A DNA stretch of 64,000 nucleotides from Desulfovibrio aminophilus DSM 12254 (GCF_000422565.1 NZ_KE383876.1:96803-160802), one strand, 5' to 3'; counted from the first letter of the stretch, positions 17,027-25,646 are shown. Notes: generated by a model from the sequence alone, not told the origin. Translations and numbers: made by a program.

Positions 17027-17680
17027 TCAGCGCGGCGGCAGCCCGTTCCCGGCCAGAAAGGCTTCCAGGCGGTCCAGGCAGGCCTCCAGGCCCAAGGCGT
17101 CCGTGTCCAGCGTCAGGGCGGGATTCTCGGGCGCCTCGTAGGGCGCGGAAATCCCGGTGTAGTTCTTGATCCTGCCCTGGCGGGCCAGGCGGTAATAGCC
17201 CTTGATGTCCCGGCGTTCGCACTCCTCCAGGGAGCAGCGCACGTAGACCTCGTGAAAGTCGGCGTCGCCGAGGATGCGGCGCACGTTCTCCCGGTCCGCG
17301 CGCATGGGCGAGATGAAGGCGCAGAAGCAGACGATCCCGGCGTCCAGGAAGAGCTTCACGGACTCGGCGATGCGGCGCACGTTCTCGGTGCGGTCGTCGG
17401 CGCTGAAGCTCAGGTCGGCGCAAAGCCCGTGGCGGATCTTGTCCCCGTCGAAGACGTAGGTGCGCACGCCCCGGTCGTGCAGGCGCTTCTCCAGGGCATG
17501 GGCCAGGGTGGACTTGCCCGAGCCGGACAGGCCGGTGAACCAGAGGGCCAGGGAGCGGTGTCCGTTGGCGGCCTCGCGGTGGCGACGCAGAACCTGCGCC
17601 GGAGGCGGGCAGGTGGCGGCGTTGCTCGCGTGCCGGCACTGCTCGGTCAGGGTCTTCCCGTCGGGGTCGTCGTTCGTCAT
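17027..17680 (-). CDS. cysC: Adenylylsulfate kinase
   Basis: The 217-residue protein has the P-loop GLSGSGKST at 50-58, the conserved DGD(K/N)IRHGL block near 77-85 and FISPMRADRE, all hallmarks of APS kinase. It makes PAPS from adenylylsulfate and ATP. The first 40 residues are a variable tail. ATG 17680 is preferred to the longer frame because it has GGAG just upstream and starts the conserved region at the usual distance. No cysD, cysN or cysH gene is nearby. A dedicated APS kinase beside glycan genes often supplies PAPS for sulfation of polysaccharides rather than for cysteine synthesis; here that is inference, as no sulfotransferase is in view. Confidence 0.9.
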   Translation of the reverse strand: MTNDDPDGKTLTEQCRHASNAATCPPPAQVLRRHREAANGHRSLALWFTGLSGSGKSTLAHALEKRLHDRGVRTYVFDGDKIRHGLCADLSFSADDRTENVRRIAESVKLFLDAGIVCFCAFISPMRADRENVRRILGDADFHEVYVRCSLEECERRDIKGYYRLARQGRIKNYTGISAPYEAPENPALTLDTDALGLEACLDRLEAFLAGNGLPPR

Positions 17681-17879
17681 GGGCTCTCCCGGGCGATGGG
17701 GGGGCGCGGTCCCCGGTCGGGGCGCGTCCGATTCCGGCTTCCTATATACGACGAAGCTCCCTTGGTCCAGTTTCCACCCCGCCGAGCCCTCAGCAAACAT
17801 TCTTCAGGCCACGACGACGGCCGCGCCCGGACGGGCGCGAGGGAGGAAGACCCGCCGCATTCGGGCCGAGCGGGGGTCG

Positions 17880-18629
17880 TCAGCCCTTGCGGCCCTTGCA
17901 GACGAGATCGATGTCGAAGCTGATGGAGTCGCCGCGGTAGACCACGTTGGCGAAATAGAGCAGCCGCCCTTCCGCGCCCAGGACATGGCGGCGCACCAGG
18001 GCCACCGGGGCGTCCACCGCGATGTCCAGGCAGCGGGCGGACTCCGGGTCGGCCGTGCTGATGGTCAGGGTCTGCGCGCCCTCGGTCACCTCTTCCCGGT
18101 CGTTGAGCACGGAGAGCACGGTGATGCTCCGGTAGAGATCCGGGGCGCGGTCGAAGACCTCCTGGTCCAGGTAGATGTCCAGCACGGCGTAGGGGCGGCC
18201 GTCCCGGCCGTGGACCCGGCGCATGTACTGGTAGGCCGCCGCCGGGCGTCCGGGCACGTCGTCCAGGGGCGGCGGGGGCGCCTCCCGGCGCTCCGCGAGG
18301 ATGTCCAGGGAGGTGCCCGCGATCATGCGCGTCAGCGACTCCCAGCTCGTGCTCATGCGCAACCGCCGATTGGGATCCGCCTCGGCCACGAAGGTTCCCG
18401 TGCCCTGCTGCCGGACGAGACGGCGCTCCTCCACCAGGCTGGTCACGGCCTGGCGGGCCGTGATCCGCGAGACGCCGTGCTCCTGGGCCAGCTCGTCCAG
18501 GCTGGGGATGCGCGCGCCGGGAACCCACTCGCCGCTGTCGATGCGGCTGCGGATGGCGCAGGCCACCTGGAGATAGAGCGGACTGCGGCTGCGCCGCAGC
18601 AAGTCCTTCATCCGTCCGTCCTCAGCCAT
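17880..18629 (-). CDS. GntR-family regulator with UTRA sensor domain
   Basis: The 249-residue protein has an N-terminal winged helix typical of GntR (SPLYLQVACAIRSRIDSGEW, then a recognition region with GVSRITARQAV). A C-terminal UTRA ligand-sensing domain of the HutC subfamily follows. ATG 18629 is used because GGAGG lies about 10 nt upstream and the codons before it are not conserved-looking; a second Met six codons further in is possible. The gene is the last of the operon with the enolase-superfamily enzyme and TctABC, 52 nt after the enzyme. It very likely controls that operon in response to the transported carboxylate or a breakdown product. Confidence 0.9.
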   Translation of the reverse strand: MAEDGRMKDLLRRSRSPLYLQVACAIRSRIDSGEWVPGARIPSLDELAQEHGVSRITARQAVTSLVEERRLVRQQGTGTFVAEADPNRRLRMSTSWESLTRMIAGTSLDILAERREAPPPPLDDVPGRPAAAYQYMRRVHGRDGRPYAVLDIYLDQEVFDRAPDLYRSITVLSVLNDREEVTEGAQTLTISTADPESARCLDIAVDAPVALVRRHVLGAEGRLLYFANVVYRGDSISFDIDLVCKGRKG

Positions 18630-18681
18630 GCGCCCGGCGTCCTCCGTTCCTTGACAGCGGCCGTTCTGGGGGAACGGCCGA

Positions 18682-19845
18682 TCATCCGCGTACATAAGAG
18701 GATCGGAGGAATTCCGCAACCGCCGCGTCATCGGGCTCCACGCCGAGCCCCGGGCCCCCGGGCAGGGTGAAGACGCCCTCGTCGAGCCGGGGATGCGGGG
18801 CGGCCAGGCCCTCGCGCAGGGGGTTGGGGTTCACGTCGATCTCCAGGAGTCCGGGACCGCCCGCGGCCGCCAGCAGATGGGCCGAGGCCAACAGGCCCAC
18901 GCCGCCGCCGAGGTAGTGCGGGCAGTAGACCCGCCCGGCCTCCAGGGCCGCCCGGGCCGCCTCGAGGCAGCCGCTCACCCCGCCCCACTTGCAGGCGTCG
19001 GGCTGGACGAAGGCGAGATGGCCGAAGGCCGCGCGGAACTCCCCGAGGGAGCGGATGTTCTCGCCCGCGGCCAGGGGAATGGGCGAGGCCTCGGCCAGCC
19101 GCCGCCATTCCTCGATGGGCCGGTCGCAGCGCAGGGGCTCCTCGATCCACTCCACGGGGAAGGCCGCCAGCTCCCGGAGCATGGCCCCGGCCGTGTCCAG
19201 ATCCCAGGCCTGGTTGGCGTCGAGCATGAAACGTTCGCCGGGCCGCAGGGACTCCGAAATCATCCGGACGTTGGTCAGGTCGCGGTCGCGGCCGAAGCCC
19301 ACCTTGAGTTTGAAGGCCCGGTATCCGGCCGCGCGACAGGCCTCCACGGTCTCCAGGCAGCCCGCCGGATTGATGCCGCTGGCGTAGGCCGGGACCACGC
19401 CCTCGCCCTTTCCGCCGAGCAGGCGGTGCAGGGGCAGGCCCGCCTTCCGGGCCGCGAGATCCCAGAGCGCGTCGTCCGCTCCGGCCAGACACTGCTGGAT
19501 GGGCCCGTACTCGGCGGTCTGGAGCATCAGGGTGTGCGTGGCCCGGGTCAGTTCCGCGGCCGCCTCGGACGGCCCCCGGAATTCCCGTCCCAGCAGGAGC
19601 GGGGCGAAGACCGAGCGCAGCAGCCCGGCCCGGTGTTCGGCCCCGCAGTCGGGGAAGTTGCACCAGACCTCGCCCCAGCCGTGCGCGCCGCTTTCGTCCT
19701 CCAGGCGCAGAAGCACCGAGGGACGGTCGCGCATGACCCCGAAGGAGGTGGTCACGGGCGTGTCGATGGGCGCGCGGTAGACCCGGATCTCCACGCGGCG
19801 GACGCGCAGCGTGTCGGTTTCAATGACGGCGTTCCCGCTGTTCAT
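18682..19845 (-). CDS. Mandelate racemase/muconate lactonizing enzyme family protein
   Basis: The 387 residues fit the enolase superfamily. A KxK motif (FKLKVG) is followed by metal ligands in LDANQAW, WIEEPL and AAGENI, a Lys on a later strand in QPDACKWGG, and a His in CPHYLGGG. Members dehydrate sugar acids or racemise/cycloisomerise carboxylates after enolising them. The combination of lysines and a late histidine does not allow a safe choice of subgroup. The ATG overlaps the tctA stop by 4 nt (ATGA), so the enzyme is coupled to the transporter and probably processes its substrate. The N-terminal 20 residues include the start chosen here. Confidence 0.88.
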   Translation of the reverse strand: MNSGNAVIETDTLRVRRVEIRVYRAPIDTPVTTSFGVMRDRPSVLLRLEDESGAHGWGEVWCNFPDCGAEHRAGLLRSVFAPLLLGREFRGPSEAAAELTRATHTLMLQTAEYGPIQQCLAGADDALWDLAARKAGLPLHRLLGGKGEGVVPAYASGINPAGCLETVEACRAAGYRAFKLKVGFGRDRDLTNVRMISESLRPGERFMLDANQAWDLDTAGAMLRELAAFPVEWIEEPLRCDRPIEEWRRLAEASPIPLAAGENIRSLGEFRAAFGHLAFVQPDACKWGGVSGCLEAARAALEAGRVYCPHYLGGGVGLLASAHLLAAAGGPGLLEIDVNPNPLREGLAAPHPRLDEGVFTLPGGPGLGVEPDDAAVAEFLRSSYVRG

Positions 19846-21329
19846 GCCGCGCACCTCGCGGACCGGGACTTGCGGAAGGCCCGCAAGGCCGTGAAGAAGA
19901 TGCTGGCCACGGTGAGAATGATGAAGACCCAGCTGATGGGCGAAGCGAAGAACACCTCGTAGCCTCCGTTGGAGATGATCAGGGACCGGCGCAGGTTGTC
20001 CTCGAACATGGGGCCCAGGATGAAGGCGATGATGAACGGCGCGGGCGGCGTATGGGTGAGGAGCATGAGATAGCCCACGCCCCCGGCGACGATCATGACC
20101 AGCACGTCGAGCATGCTGTTGTTCACCGCGTAGACGCCGAAGACGCAGAGCACCATGACCGAGGGGAACAGGAGCCGCTTGGGGATGTTGACCACCTTGG
20201 AGAAGACGCGGATCACGCCGCGTCCGGCCAGGTACATCATGAACGAGCTGAACAGGATGCCGATGAACAGGGCGTAGACCAGGGGCGCGTTCTGCTTGAA
20301 GATCAGCGGGCCGGGGGTCAGGCCGTGGATCATGAAGGCCCCGAGCATGATGGCCGTGATCGGGTCGCCGGGCACGCCCAGGGAGAGCAGCGGGATCATG
20401 GTCGAGCCGCAGCAGCCGCTGTTGCCCGACTCGGCGGCGGCCACGCCCTCCAGTTCGCCCTTGCCGAACTCGTCGCCGTTCTTGGAGGTCCGCCGGGCCT
20501 CGCTGTAGGAGAGGAAGGCGGCCGGAGCCGGGCCCACGGCCGGGATCGCGCCCATGACCACGCCGATGAGGCTGCCGCGCAGGATGGTCTTCAGGCTGGC
20601 CCGGAACTCGGGCCAGGTGAGCCGCCCGGCGTCCACCTTGGCGATCTGGCCCGCGTCGCCGCCGCCCACGCCCTGAAGCATCTCGGGCAGGGCGAAGAGG
20701 CCGATGAGCACGGGGATGAAGTTGATCCCGGCCATGAGGTCCGCGTTGCCGAAGGTCAGGCGCTCGGTGGAGAACATGAGGTCCAGGCCCACGGTGGCCG
20801 CCAGCAGGCCCAGGCCCGCCGAGATGAAGCCCTTGATGGCCGAGCCGCCGGACACGCCCGCGATCATGGTCATGGAGAAGCAGATCAGGGTGAAGAACTC
20901 CGGCGGGCCGAAGCGCATGGCGAAGGCCGCGATCCAGCCGGTGCAGAAGATGAGCGAAAGGTTGGAGACGAAGTCGGCGGCGCAGGAGGCGTAGAGGGCC
21001 ATGTCCAGGGCCTTGCGGGCCTGGCCCTTCTCGGTGAGGGGATAGCCGTCGAGCACCGTGCAGGAGGCCGCCGGAGTGCCCGGGGTCTTGATCAGGATGG
21101 CCGAGATCGAGCCCCCGTAGATGGCCCCCTTGTAGAGTCCCACCAGCAGGAGCAGGCCGGTGATGGGGTGCATGTAGAAGGTGAAGGGCAGGGCCAGGGC
21201 CACGGCCATGTTGCCGGTGAGGCCGGGAATGGCCCCGATGACCACGCCGAAGATCATTCCGGCGGCGATGGCCGCCAGATTGTACCAGGTGGCGATCAGG
21301 GCCAGGGCGGCGGACAGGTTTTCGATCAT
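19842..21329 (-). CDS. tctA: Tripartite tricarboxylate transporter large permease TctA
   Basis: The 495-residue membrane protein has about twelve hydrophobic segments and the family blocks GAIPGLTGNMAVALALPFTF near residue 33 and PGTPAASCTVLDGYPL near 86, plus a related repeat GAIPAVGPAPAAFL in the second half. It is the permease of a TRAP-like, binding-protein-dependent secondary carboxylate importer. It lies between tctB and the enolase-superfamily enzyme, overlapping the latter by 4 nt. The substrate of the system (a di- or tricarboxylate or sugar acid) is set by TctC and cannot be told here. Confidence 0.93.
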   Translation of the reverse strand: MIENLSAALALIATWYNLAAIAAGMIFGVVIGAIPGLTGNMAVALALPFTFYMHPITGLLLLVGLYKGAIYGGSISAILIKTPGTPAASCTVLDGYPLTEKGQARKALDMALYASCAADFVSNLSLIFCTGWIAAFAMRFGPPEFFTLICFSMTMIAGVSGGSAIKGFISAGLGLLAATVGLDLMFSTERLTFGNADLMAGINFIPVLIGLFALPEMLQGVGGGDAGQIAKVDAGRLTWPEFRASLKTILRGSLIGVVMGAIPAVGPAPAAFLSYSEARRTSKNGDEFGKGELEGVAAAESGNSGCCGSTMIPLLSLGVPGDPITAIMLGAFMIHGLTPGPLIFKQNAPLVYALFIGILFSSFMMYLAGRGVIRVFSKVVNIPKRLLFPSVMVLCVFGVYAVNNSMLDVLVMIVAGGVGYLMLLTHTPPAPFIIAFILGPMFEDNLRRSLIISNGGYEVFFASPISWVFIILTVASIFFTALRAFRKSRSARCAA

Positions 21330-21344
21330 CGTCTTCTCTCCTGC

Positions 21345-21830
21345 TCAGCCGAACAGGCCGAGCGGCATGGGCACCTTGGCCACCCAGACGAAAAAGCCGT
21401 AGAGCGCCAGGGGCAGACCCAGGGCCACGGCGGACAGGACCAGCCGATTGCGCTCGCCGTACCGCACGGCCATGACGGCCAGGGCCAGGGCCGAGGCGCA
21501 GACGATGCCGATGACGTCGATGAGCAGATAGTAGGCCAGGAAAACCGCCAGGGTGAACGGCGGATTGAGGTTCCACCCCGCGGACGCGGCGCCCGCCTCC
21601 CGGCGGCGGGCCCCCTCGGCCAGGCGGCGGCGGAGGCCCCCGGCGGCCAGGGCGAACCCGGAAAGGGCCAGGAAAACCGCCACGACCTCGGGCCAGAAGG
21701 CCGGGGAGACCGCCGCGATCCTCACGCTGGAGGGCGTCTCGATCCAGGCCGGGATGCCCCAGGCGGCGAAGGCGGCGAACCCGAGGCCGACGACGCTGCC
21801 GTAGACGATGTCCTGCGTGCTTCGTGACAT
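21345..21830 (-). CDS. tctB: Tripartite tricarboxylate transporter small membrane subunit TctB
   Basis: This 161-residue protein has four predicted membrane helices, including ones around 15-32, 40-60, 90-115 and the C-terminal segment. This matches the small TctB subunit that pairs with TctA. Sequence conservation in TctB is weak, so position carries much of the call: it sits 52 nt after tctC and 15 nt before tctA, the standard order C-B-A. It has no enzymatic motif. Confidence 0.88.
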   Translation of the reverse strand: MSRSTQDIVYGSVVGLGFAAFAAWGIPAWIETPSSVRIAAVSPAFWPEVVAVFLALSGFALAAGGLRRRLAEGARRREAGAASAGWNLNPPFTLAVFLAYYLLIDVIGIVCASALALAVMAVRYGERNRLVLSAVALGLPLALYGFFVWVAKVPMPLGLFG

Positions 21831-21882
21831 GGGACGTCCTTTCTTCCGGGACGGCGGCGGGCCGCCGCCCCGGGTTCCGTTG

Positions 21883-22866
21883 CTACTTCTTGCCCGCGCC
21901 GATCTTCTTGCCGAAGGCCTGATAAACCTCGAACTGCTTGCGCACGAAGGCCTCGGTCTCGTCCGGGGTCAGGATGCGCGGCAGGGAGCCCAGGCTCAGG
22001 GTGATCTTGTTCCACTCCGCGTCGGCCTTGACCTGCTGCAGGGCCTTGGTCCAGACCGCCGCGACATCGGCGGGCAGATCCTTGGGAGCCCAGAGGCCGC
22101 TCCAGCCGAGCAGGAGGACGTTCAGGTCCGGATATCCGGCCTCGGCCAGGGTGGGCACGTCCGGCAGTTCAGGCAGGCGGATCTCGTTCGTCACGGCCAG
22201 GGCGCGCATCTGCCCGCCCTTGATCTGGTCCATGACCGAGGAGAGGTTCACGCCCAGGAAGTCCACGTGCCCGCCGAGCAGGGCGACCTTGGCGTCGCCG
22301 TCGCCGTTGTAGGGCACGTCGTTGGCCGCGTTCACCGGCAGCCCGGCGGCGTCCAGGAGCATCTTGGAGCCCACGGCCAGCAGGCCGAAGGGGCCGTTGG
22401 AGCTGAAGCTCAGCTTGCCGGGGTTCTTGCGCACCGCGTCGACCAGGTCGGCCAGGGTCTTGTACGGGGCGTCGGCCTTGACCACGAAGACGAAGGGGTT
22501 GATCTCCAGAAGGCCCAGGAAGGTGAAGTCGTTCCAGGTGAACGGAGTGTTGGCGTTCATGGCCGGAACCAGGCAGTTGCCGCCCACCCGCGAGAGCAGG
22601 AGGGTGTAGCCGTCGGCCTTGGACTTGGCCACGAAGGCCGAGCCGGTGATGCCGCTGGCCCCGGGCTTGTTCACGACCATGACCTGCTGGCCCACGTACT
22701 TCGGGGCCACCGAGGCCAGGGCCCGGGCCGCCAGGTCCGAGGCGCCGCCGGCGCTGTAGGGGGCCACCAGGGTGACCGGTTTGTCGGGGTACTCCGCCCG
22801 GGCCGTTCCCGGGACCAATGCCGCCATTGCCACACAGGCCATCAGAACGAGGAACTTGCGCATCAT
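21883..22866 (-). CDS. tctC: Tripartite tricarboxylate transporter substrate-binding protein TctC
   Basis: The 327-residue precursor has a signal peptide (MMRKF, hydrophobic core, cleavage likely after GTARA) and then the Bug/TctC start EYPDKPVTLVAPYSAGGASD. The second motif, KPGASGITG, binds the carboxylate. ATG 22866 is chosen over an upstream Met because AGGAG lies 7 nt before it and the signal peptide then starts cleanly. It is the first gene of the operon, with a sigma70 promoter about 60 nt upstream. The protein captures the substrate in the periplasm and hands it to TctA/B. Ligand unknown. Confidence 0.93.
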   Translation of the reverse strand: MMRKFLVLMACVAMAALVPGTARAEYPDKPVTLVAPYSAGGASDLAARALASVAPKYVGQQVMVVNKPGASGITGSAFVAKSKADGYTLLLSRVGGNCLVPAMNANTPFTWNDFTFLGLLEINPFVFVVKADAPYKTLADLVDAVRKNPGKLSFSSNGPFGLLAVGSKMLLDAAGLPVNAANDVPYNGDGDAKVALLGGHVDFLGVNLSSVMDQIKGGQMRALAVTNEIRLPELPDVPTLAEAGYPDLNVLLLGWSGLWAPKDLPADVAAVWTKALQQVKADAEWNKITLSLGSLPRILTPDETEAFVRKQFEVYQAFGKKIGAGKK

Positions 22867-22924
22867 CTCGACTCTCCTGGTCATTGGGTGGGCACACATG
22901 GTCAAACAGCCAGTAGTTCAGAGG

Positions 22925-22954
22925 TATATATTTTAATAAGACAAGAAGAGTCAA
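22925..22954 (-). promoter_or_regulatory. Sigma70 promoter of the tctCBA operon
   Basis: TTGACT and TATATA lie 18 nt apart on the minus strand in an AT-rich patch, about 60 nt before tctC. A partly symmetrical TATATA region overlaps the -10 box and may be bound by the UTRA-GntR regulator, but the match to the HutC consensus is weak. Confidence 0.7.
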
Positions 22955-23248
22955 CCCTCCGCCCCGAGAAATTCCCCGAAAAAACATCCTCGCGAATTCT
23001 TCACGGCGCAACGGAAGCCGCCGCATCAGGGAGGGCGCCATGACGCGCCGCGGCATTCTGGTCCGGGTTCCGGCCCTGGACTGGGTGCGCGGCCTGTGCT
23101 CCCCGGCTTCGCCGCCGACTTCGCCGGAGTATTGAAAACCGAAGAGAGACAGCGCCCTTCCGCCTTTCTCTAACGGGCCGAAGGCCCCGCGGCAGGAAAT
23201 CATTGCCTGTTTTCCCCCCGCCGATTAGGTTCCCGCCGGGGGGGATTC
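22955..23248. other. Intergenic region between tctC and the response-regulator gene
   Basis: No convincing gene is seen. A 31-codon frame at 23040-23135 has a GGAGG before its ATG, but its tail is made of the local hairpin repeat. The right half (about 23095-23185) holds a degenerate copy of the repeat family (GGCTTCGCC, then a CTCTAACGGGCCGAAGGCCC stretch). Confidence 0.45.
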
Positions 23249-24399
23249 ATGGAGCTGATCGATTCGTTCAAGGAAAGCAAGGCCTTTCGTCATTTCCGCC
23301 ACGTGGCCGTGATCTCGGCCAACAAGATCCACGCCAAGCGCGACGCCCAACAGATGAAGTGCTTCGCCCCGGAGCGGGTGAGCTTCTTCGAAAGCGCGGA
23401 GGAAGCGGTGGCGGCCCTGGAACGGGACCGCGCGGACCTGCTTCTCCTGGACTCCACCCTGGCCGACATGAACGGCCTGGACTTCCTGCGTCTCCTGCGC
23501 GGCCGCAAACCCCTCAAGGGCCTCCCGGCGATCATGATCACCCTGGAGAACAGCCGGGACTACATCCTGGACGCCATCGACGCGGGTTGCGCGGGCTACA
23601 TCCTGCGCCCCTACTCCCTGAAGACCCTGGAGCAGTATCTCCTGGCCGCCAAGCATCTCCAGGGCTACCTGGAGATCGAGGACGAACAGCTGCGCGAAGG
23701 CCGGGAACTGCTCGCGGCGGGCGACCCGGACGAGGCCATCGTGGCCTTCGAGGAGATCGTCGGCACCCGCGACGAGGCCCGGCGCTACTACGATCTGGGC
23801 TGCGGCTACCTGCTGGAGAACAAGTACGGCAAGGCCATCCTCTCGTTCAAGAAGGCCGTGAAGCTCAACGAGCTCTTCGCCGAGGCCTACAAGGGCCTGG
23901 CCGACGCCTTCAAGCCAAGGGCGACAATTCAAAATACCTGGAATACATGGAGCACGCGGCCCAGACCTTCGCCGAGACGGACCGCCTGGAGGAGGCCAAG
24001 CAGGCCTTCATCGAGATCCTCAAGCACGACAAGGACGTGCCCAACCCCTTCAATACCCTGGGCATACGGCTGCGCAAGGAGGGGGACTTCGAGGGCGCGC
24101 TGCATGCCTACATGAAGGCCGTCGCGCTGACCCCGCGCGACGAAAACGTCTACTTCAACATCGCCAAGGCCTACCATCTCACCGCCCGCTTCGAGGAGGC
24201 CGGGGAGTACGTGAAGAAGGCCCTGGTCCTCAATCCCTGTTTCGCCGAGGCCAGGAACCTGCACAAGCGCATCTTCGGCGCGGAGTTCATCACCCCGGCC
24301 GGAACCGCCGCCCCGCTCCCCCAGCCCGGCGACAACCGCCCCGCCGCCGCCATGGACTCCGACTCCCCCGGCTTCGCCGCCCCCTTCGGGGGTTCATAG
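23249..24399 (+). pseudogene. Response-regulator receiver/TPR protein with an internal frameshift
   Basis: The first 222 codons read as a receiver-like domain (1-125) plus a helical TPR start. After the Lys codon at 23912-23914 the frame is lost. Sense continues in the next frame from 23917 (KGDNSKYLEYMEH) through TPR repeats to the stop at 24399. One missing G in the AAG(G)CC stretch restores a continuous protein of about 383 residues. The receiver has the phosphorylatable Asp in LLLLDSTLADMNG, but the acidic pair at the N-terminus is replaced (SANK) and the usual Lys of KP is Arg (LRPY), so phosphorylation is doubtful. A related TPR protein lies at 41294. A sequencing error cannot be excluded. 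Confidence 0.75.
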
Positions 24400-24523
24400 A
24401 AAGCCATAGAGAAACCACGCCTTTTTTGCCTTTCTATAACGGGGCGAAGCCCCCTTCGGGGGTTCATGGAAAGCCATAGAGGGGCCACGCCTTTTTGCCT
24501 TTCTATAACGGGGCGAAGCCCCG
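24380..24523. repeat. Two tandem copies of a hairpin repeat
   Basis: Two nearly identical units of about 70 nt each start with a CCCCC-TTC-GGGGG hairpin, contain GCC-ATAGAG and a short T run, and end in TTTCTATAA followed by a CGGGGC-GAA-GCCCCG hairpin. The ends are roughly inverted copies, so each unit is REPIN-like. The first copy supplies the stop of the gene at 23249 and the second the last codons and stop of the gene at 24503. Confidence 0.8.
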
Positions 24524-24982
24524 CCCGAGGAGTTGGTCCAGGTGGTTGGCGAAGGTGTTGCGGTCGCGGGCCGAGAGGGGCGCGGGTCCGCCGGTGTTCA
24601 CCCCGCTCTCGCGCAGTTCGTAGAGCAGGTCGCGCACGGCCAGGCGGCCCCGGATGTTCTCGGGGGTGTAGATTTCGCCCCTGGGGTTGAGGCCCAGCGC
24701 GCCCTTGTCCACGATCCGCGCGGCCAGGGGGATGTCGGCGGTGACGACCAGGTCGCCGGGGGCCACGCTTTCGGCGATGACGTCGTCCACCACGTCGAAG
24801 CCCTTTTGCACCCGCAGGGCGTGCAGATACTCCGACTCCGGCGGATGCAGGGCCTTGTTGGCCACCATGGTGAGATGAATCTTCAGCCGCCGGGCCGCGC
24901 GATAGAGGATTTCCGCGATGGGGCCCGGGCAGGCGTCGGCGTCCACCCAGATGCGCCGGGCGCGGCCGTCGCCGCCGCTCAT
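24503..24982 (-). CDS. YaiI/YqxD family protein (UPF0178)
   Basis: This 159-residue protein starts with RRIWVDADACPGP and contains VVTADIPLAA and a GLNPRGEIYTPENI block, the known pattern of the YaiI/YqxD family (DUF188, NYN/PIN-like fold). The acidic residues in VDADACP resemble metal-binding nuclease sites, but the function is not established. Its ATG overlaps the stop of the YwbE-family gene by 4 nt. The last residues (RGFAPL) and the TAG are encoded by a copy of the local hairpin repeat, so the natural C-terminus may once have been different. Confidence 0.9.
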   Translation of the reverse strand: MSGGDGRARRIWVDADACPGPIAEILYRAARRLKIHLTMVANKALHPPESEYLHALRVQKGFDVVDDVIAESVAPGDLVVTADIPLAARIVDKGALGLNPRGEIYTPENIRGRLAVRDLLYELRESGVNTGGPAPLSARDRNTFANHLDQLLGRGFAPL

Positions 24983-25200
24983 TCCCGGCCGCCCAGGATT
25001 TCCCGCACCCGGCCCACTTCGCCGCTGGTCAGGCGGACCTTGATGCCCCGCGTATGCACGGCGGCGCTGGTCAGGATGTCGCGGACCACGCCTTCGGTGG
25101 TCTTGCCGCTGCGCTGGTCCTGCTTGCGGACCACGAGCACGCGCAGGCCCGGAACGATGTTCTTGCGGAACGTGCCGCTGGAGGAAGCCGTCTGTTTCAT
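24979..25200 (-). CDS. YwbE family protein
   Basis: The 73-residue protein matches the YwbE family: a small, basic, beta-rich protein with GLRVLVVRKQDQRSGK and GVVRDILTSAAVHTRGIKVRL. Start 25200 gives the normal family length; the frame extends 12 codons further but without support. No biochemical function is known to me. It overlaps the YaiI-like gene by 4 nt and forms a two-gene operon with it. Confidence 0.85.
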   Translation of the reverse strand: MKQTASSSGTFRKNIVPGLRVLVVRKQDQRSGKTTEGVVRDILTSAAVHTRGIKVRLTSGEVGRVREILGGRE

Positions 25201-25231
25201 GGGCCTCGACCTACGAGCCAAAAGCCCCGCC

Positions 25232-25560
25232 GTCAACCGGCTTCGCCGGTTTATAGAAAACCGGGGAGGGGCTACGGCTTAACAGCCGAAGAGAAACAGT
25301 GTCTTTCCAACTTTCTGAAAAGGGCGACGCCCCCCGGCTGCGACGCCCCCTTCGGGCGTTCATGGAAAGTCATAGAGGGACCACGCCTTTTTTGCCTTTC
25401 TATAACGGGGCGAAGCCCCCCGGCTTCGCCGGTTTATAAAAAAACATGGGGGGACAGGCCGTTCCGTATTTCTAGAGAGGGGCGGCGTCTTAACAGGCGA
25501 AGAGGAACAGTGTCTCTCTGATTTTCTGAAAAGGGGCGAAGCCCCTGGTTTTCTGAAAAG
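25232..25560. repeat. Cluster of hairpin repeats upstream of the YwbE gene
   Basis: The 25201-25646 gap has no gene. It holds several partial and full units of the local repeat: ACCGGCTTCGCCGGTTTATAG near 25236, a full unit around 25344-25420 (CCCCCTTCGGGCG to TTTCTATAACGGGGCGAAG), and further GGGGCGAAGCCCC hairpins near 25405, 25535 and 25555. The density suggests repeated insertion or duplication here. Confidence 0.75.
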
Positions 25561-25565
25561 GGTCG

Positions 25566-25593
25566 AAGACCCCCGGCGGCGGCCGGGGGTCTT
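25566..25593 (-). terminator. Strong hairpin downstream of lrgB
   Basis: A perfect 12-bp stem (AAGACCCCCGGC with its complement) and a 4-nt loop lie 54 nt after the lrgB stop. The T run is short, so the hairpin may act as a terminator or an mRNA-end stabiliser. Confidence 0.6.
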
Positions 25594-25646
25594 TGACTTG
25601 CCGCCCTTGGAGGAGTGGCGGCGTTCCCATGGGGGGGGAGTTTGGG

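Noticed and set aside
22915-22940. HutC-type GntR operator over the tctC promoter
   Set aside because: Only a partial TATATA symmetry is seen; the half sites do not match the consensus well enough.
23040-23135. 31-codon ORF with GGAGG before its ATG
   Set aside because: The tail is made of the local hairpin repeat, and no conserved motif is seen. It is unlikely to be a gene.
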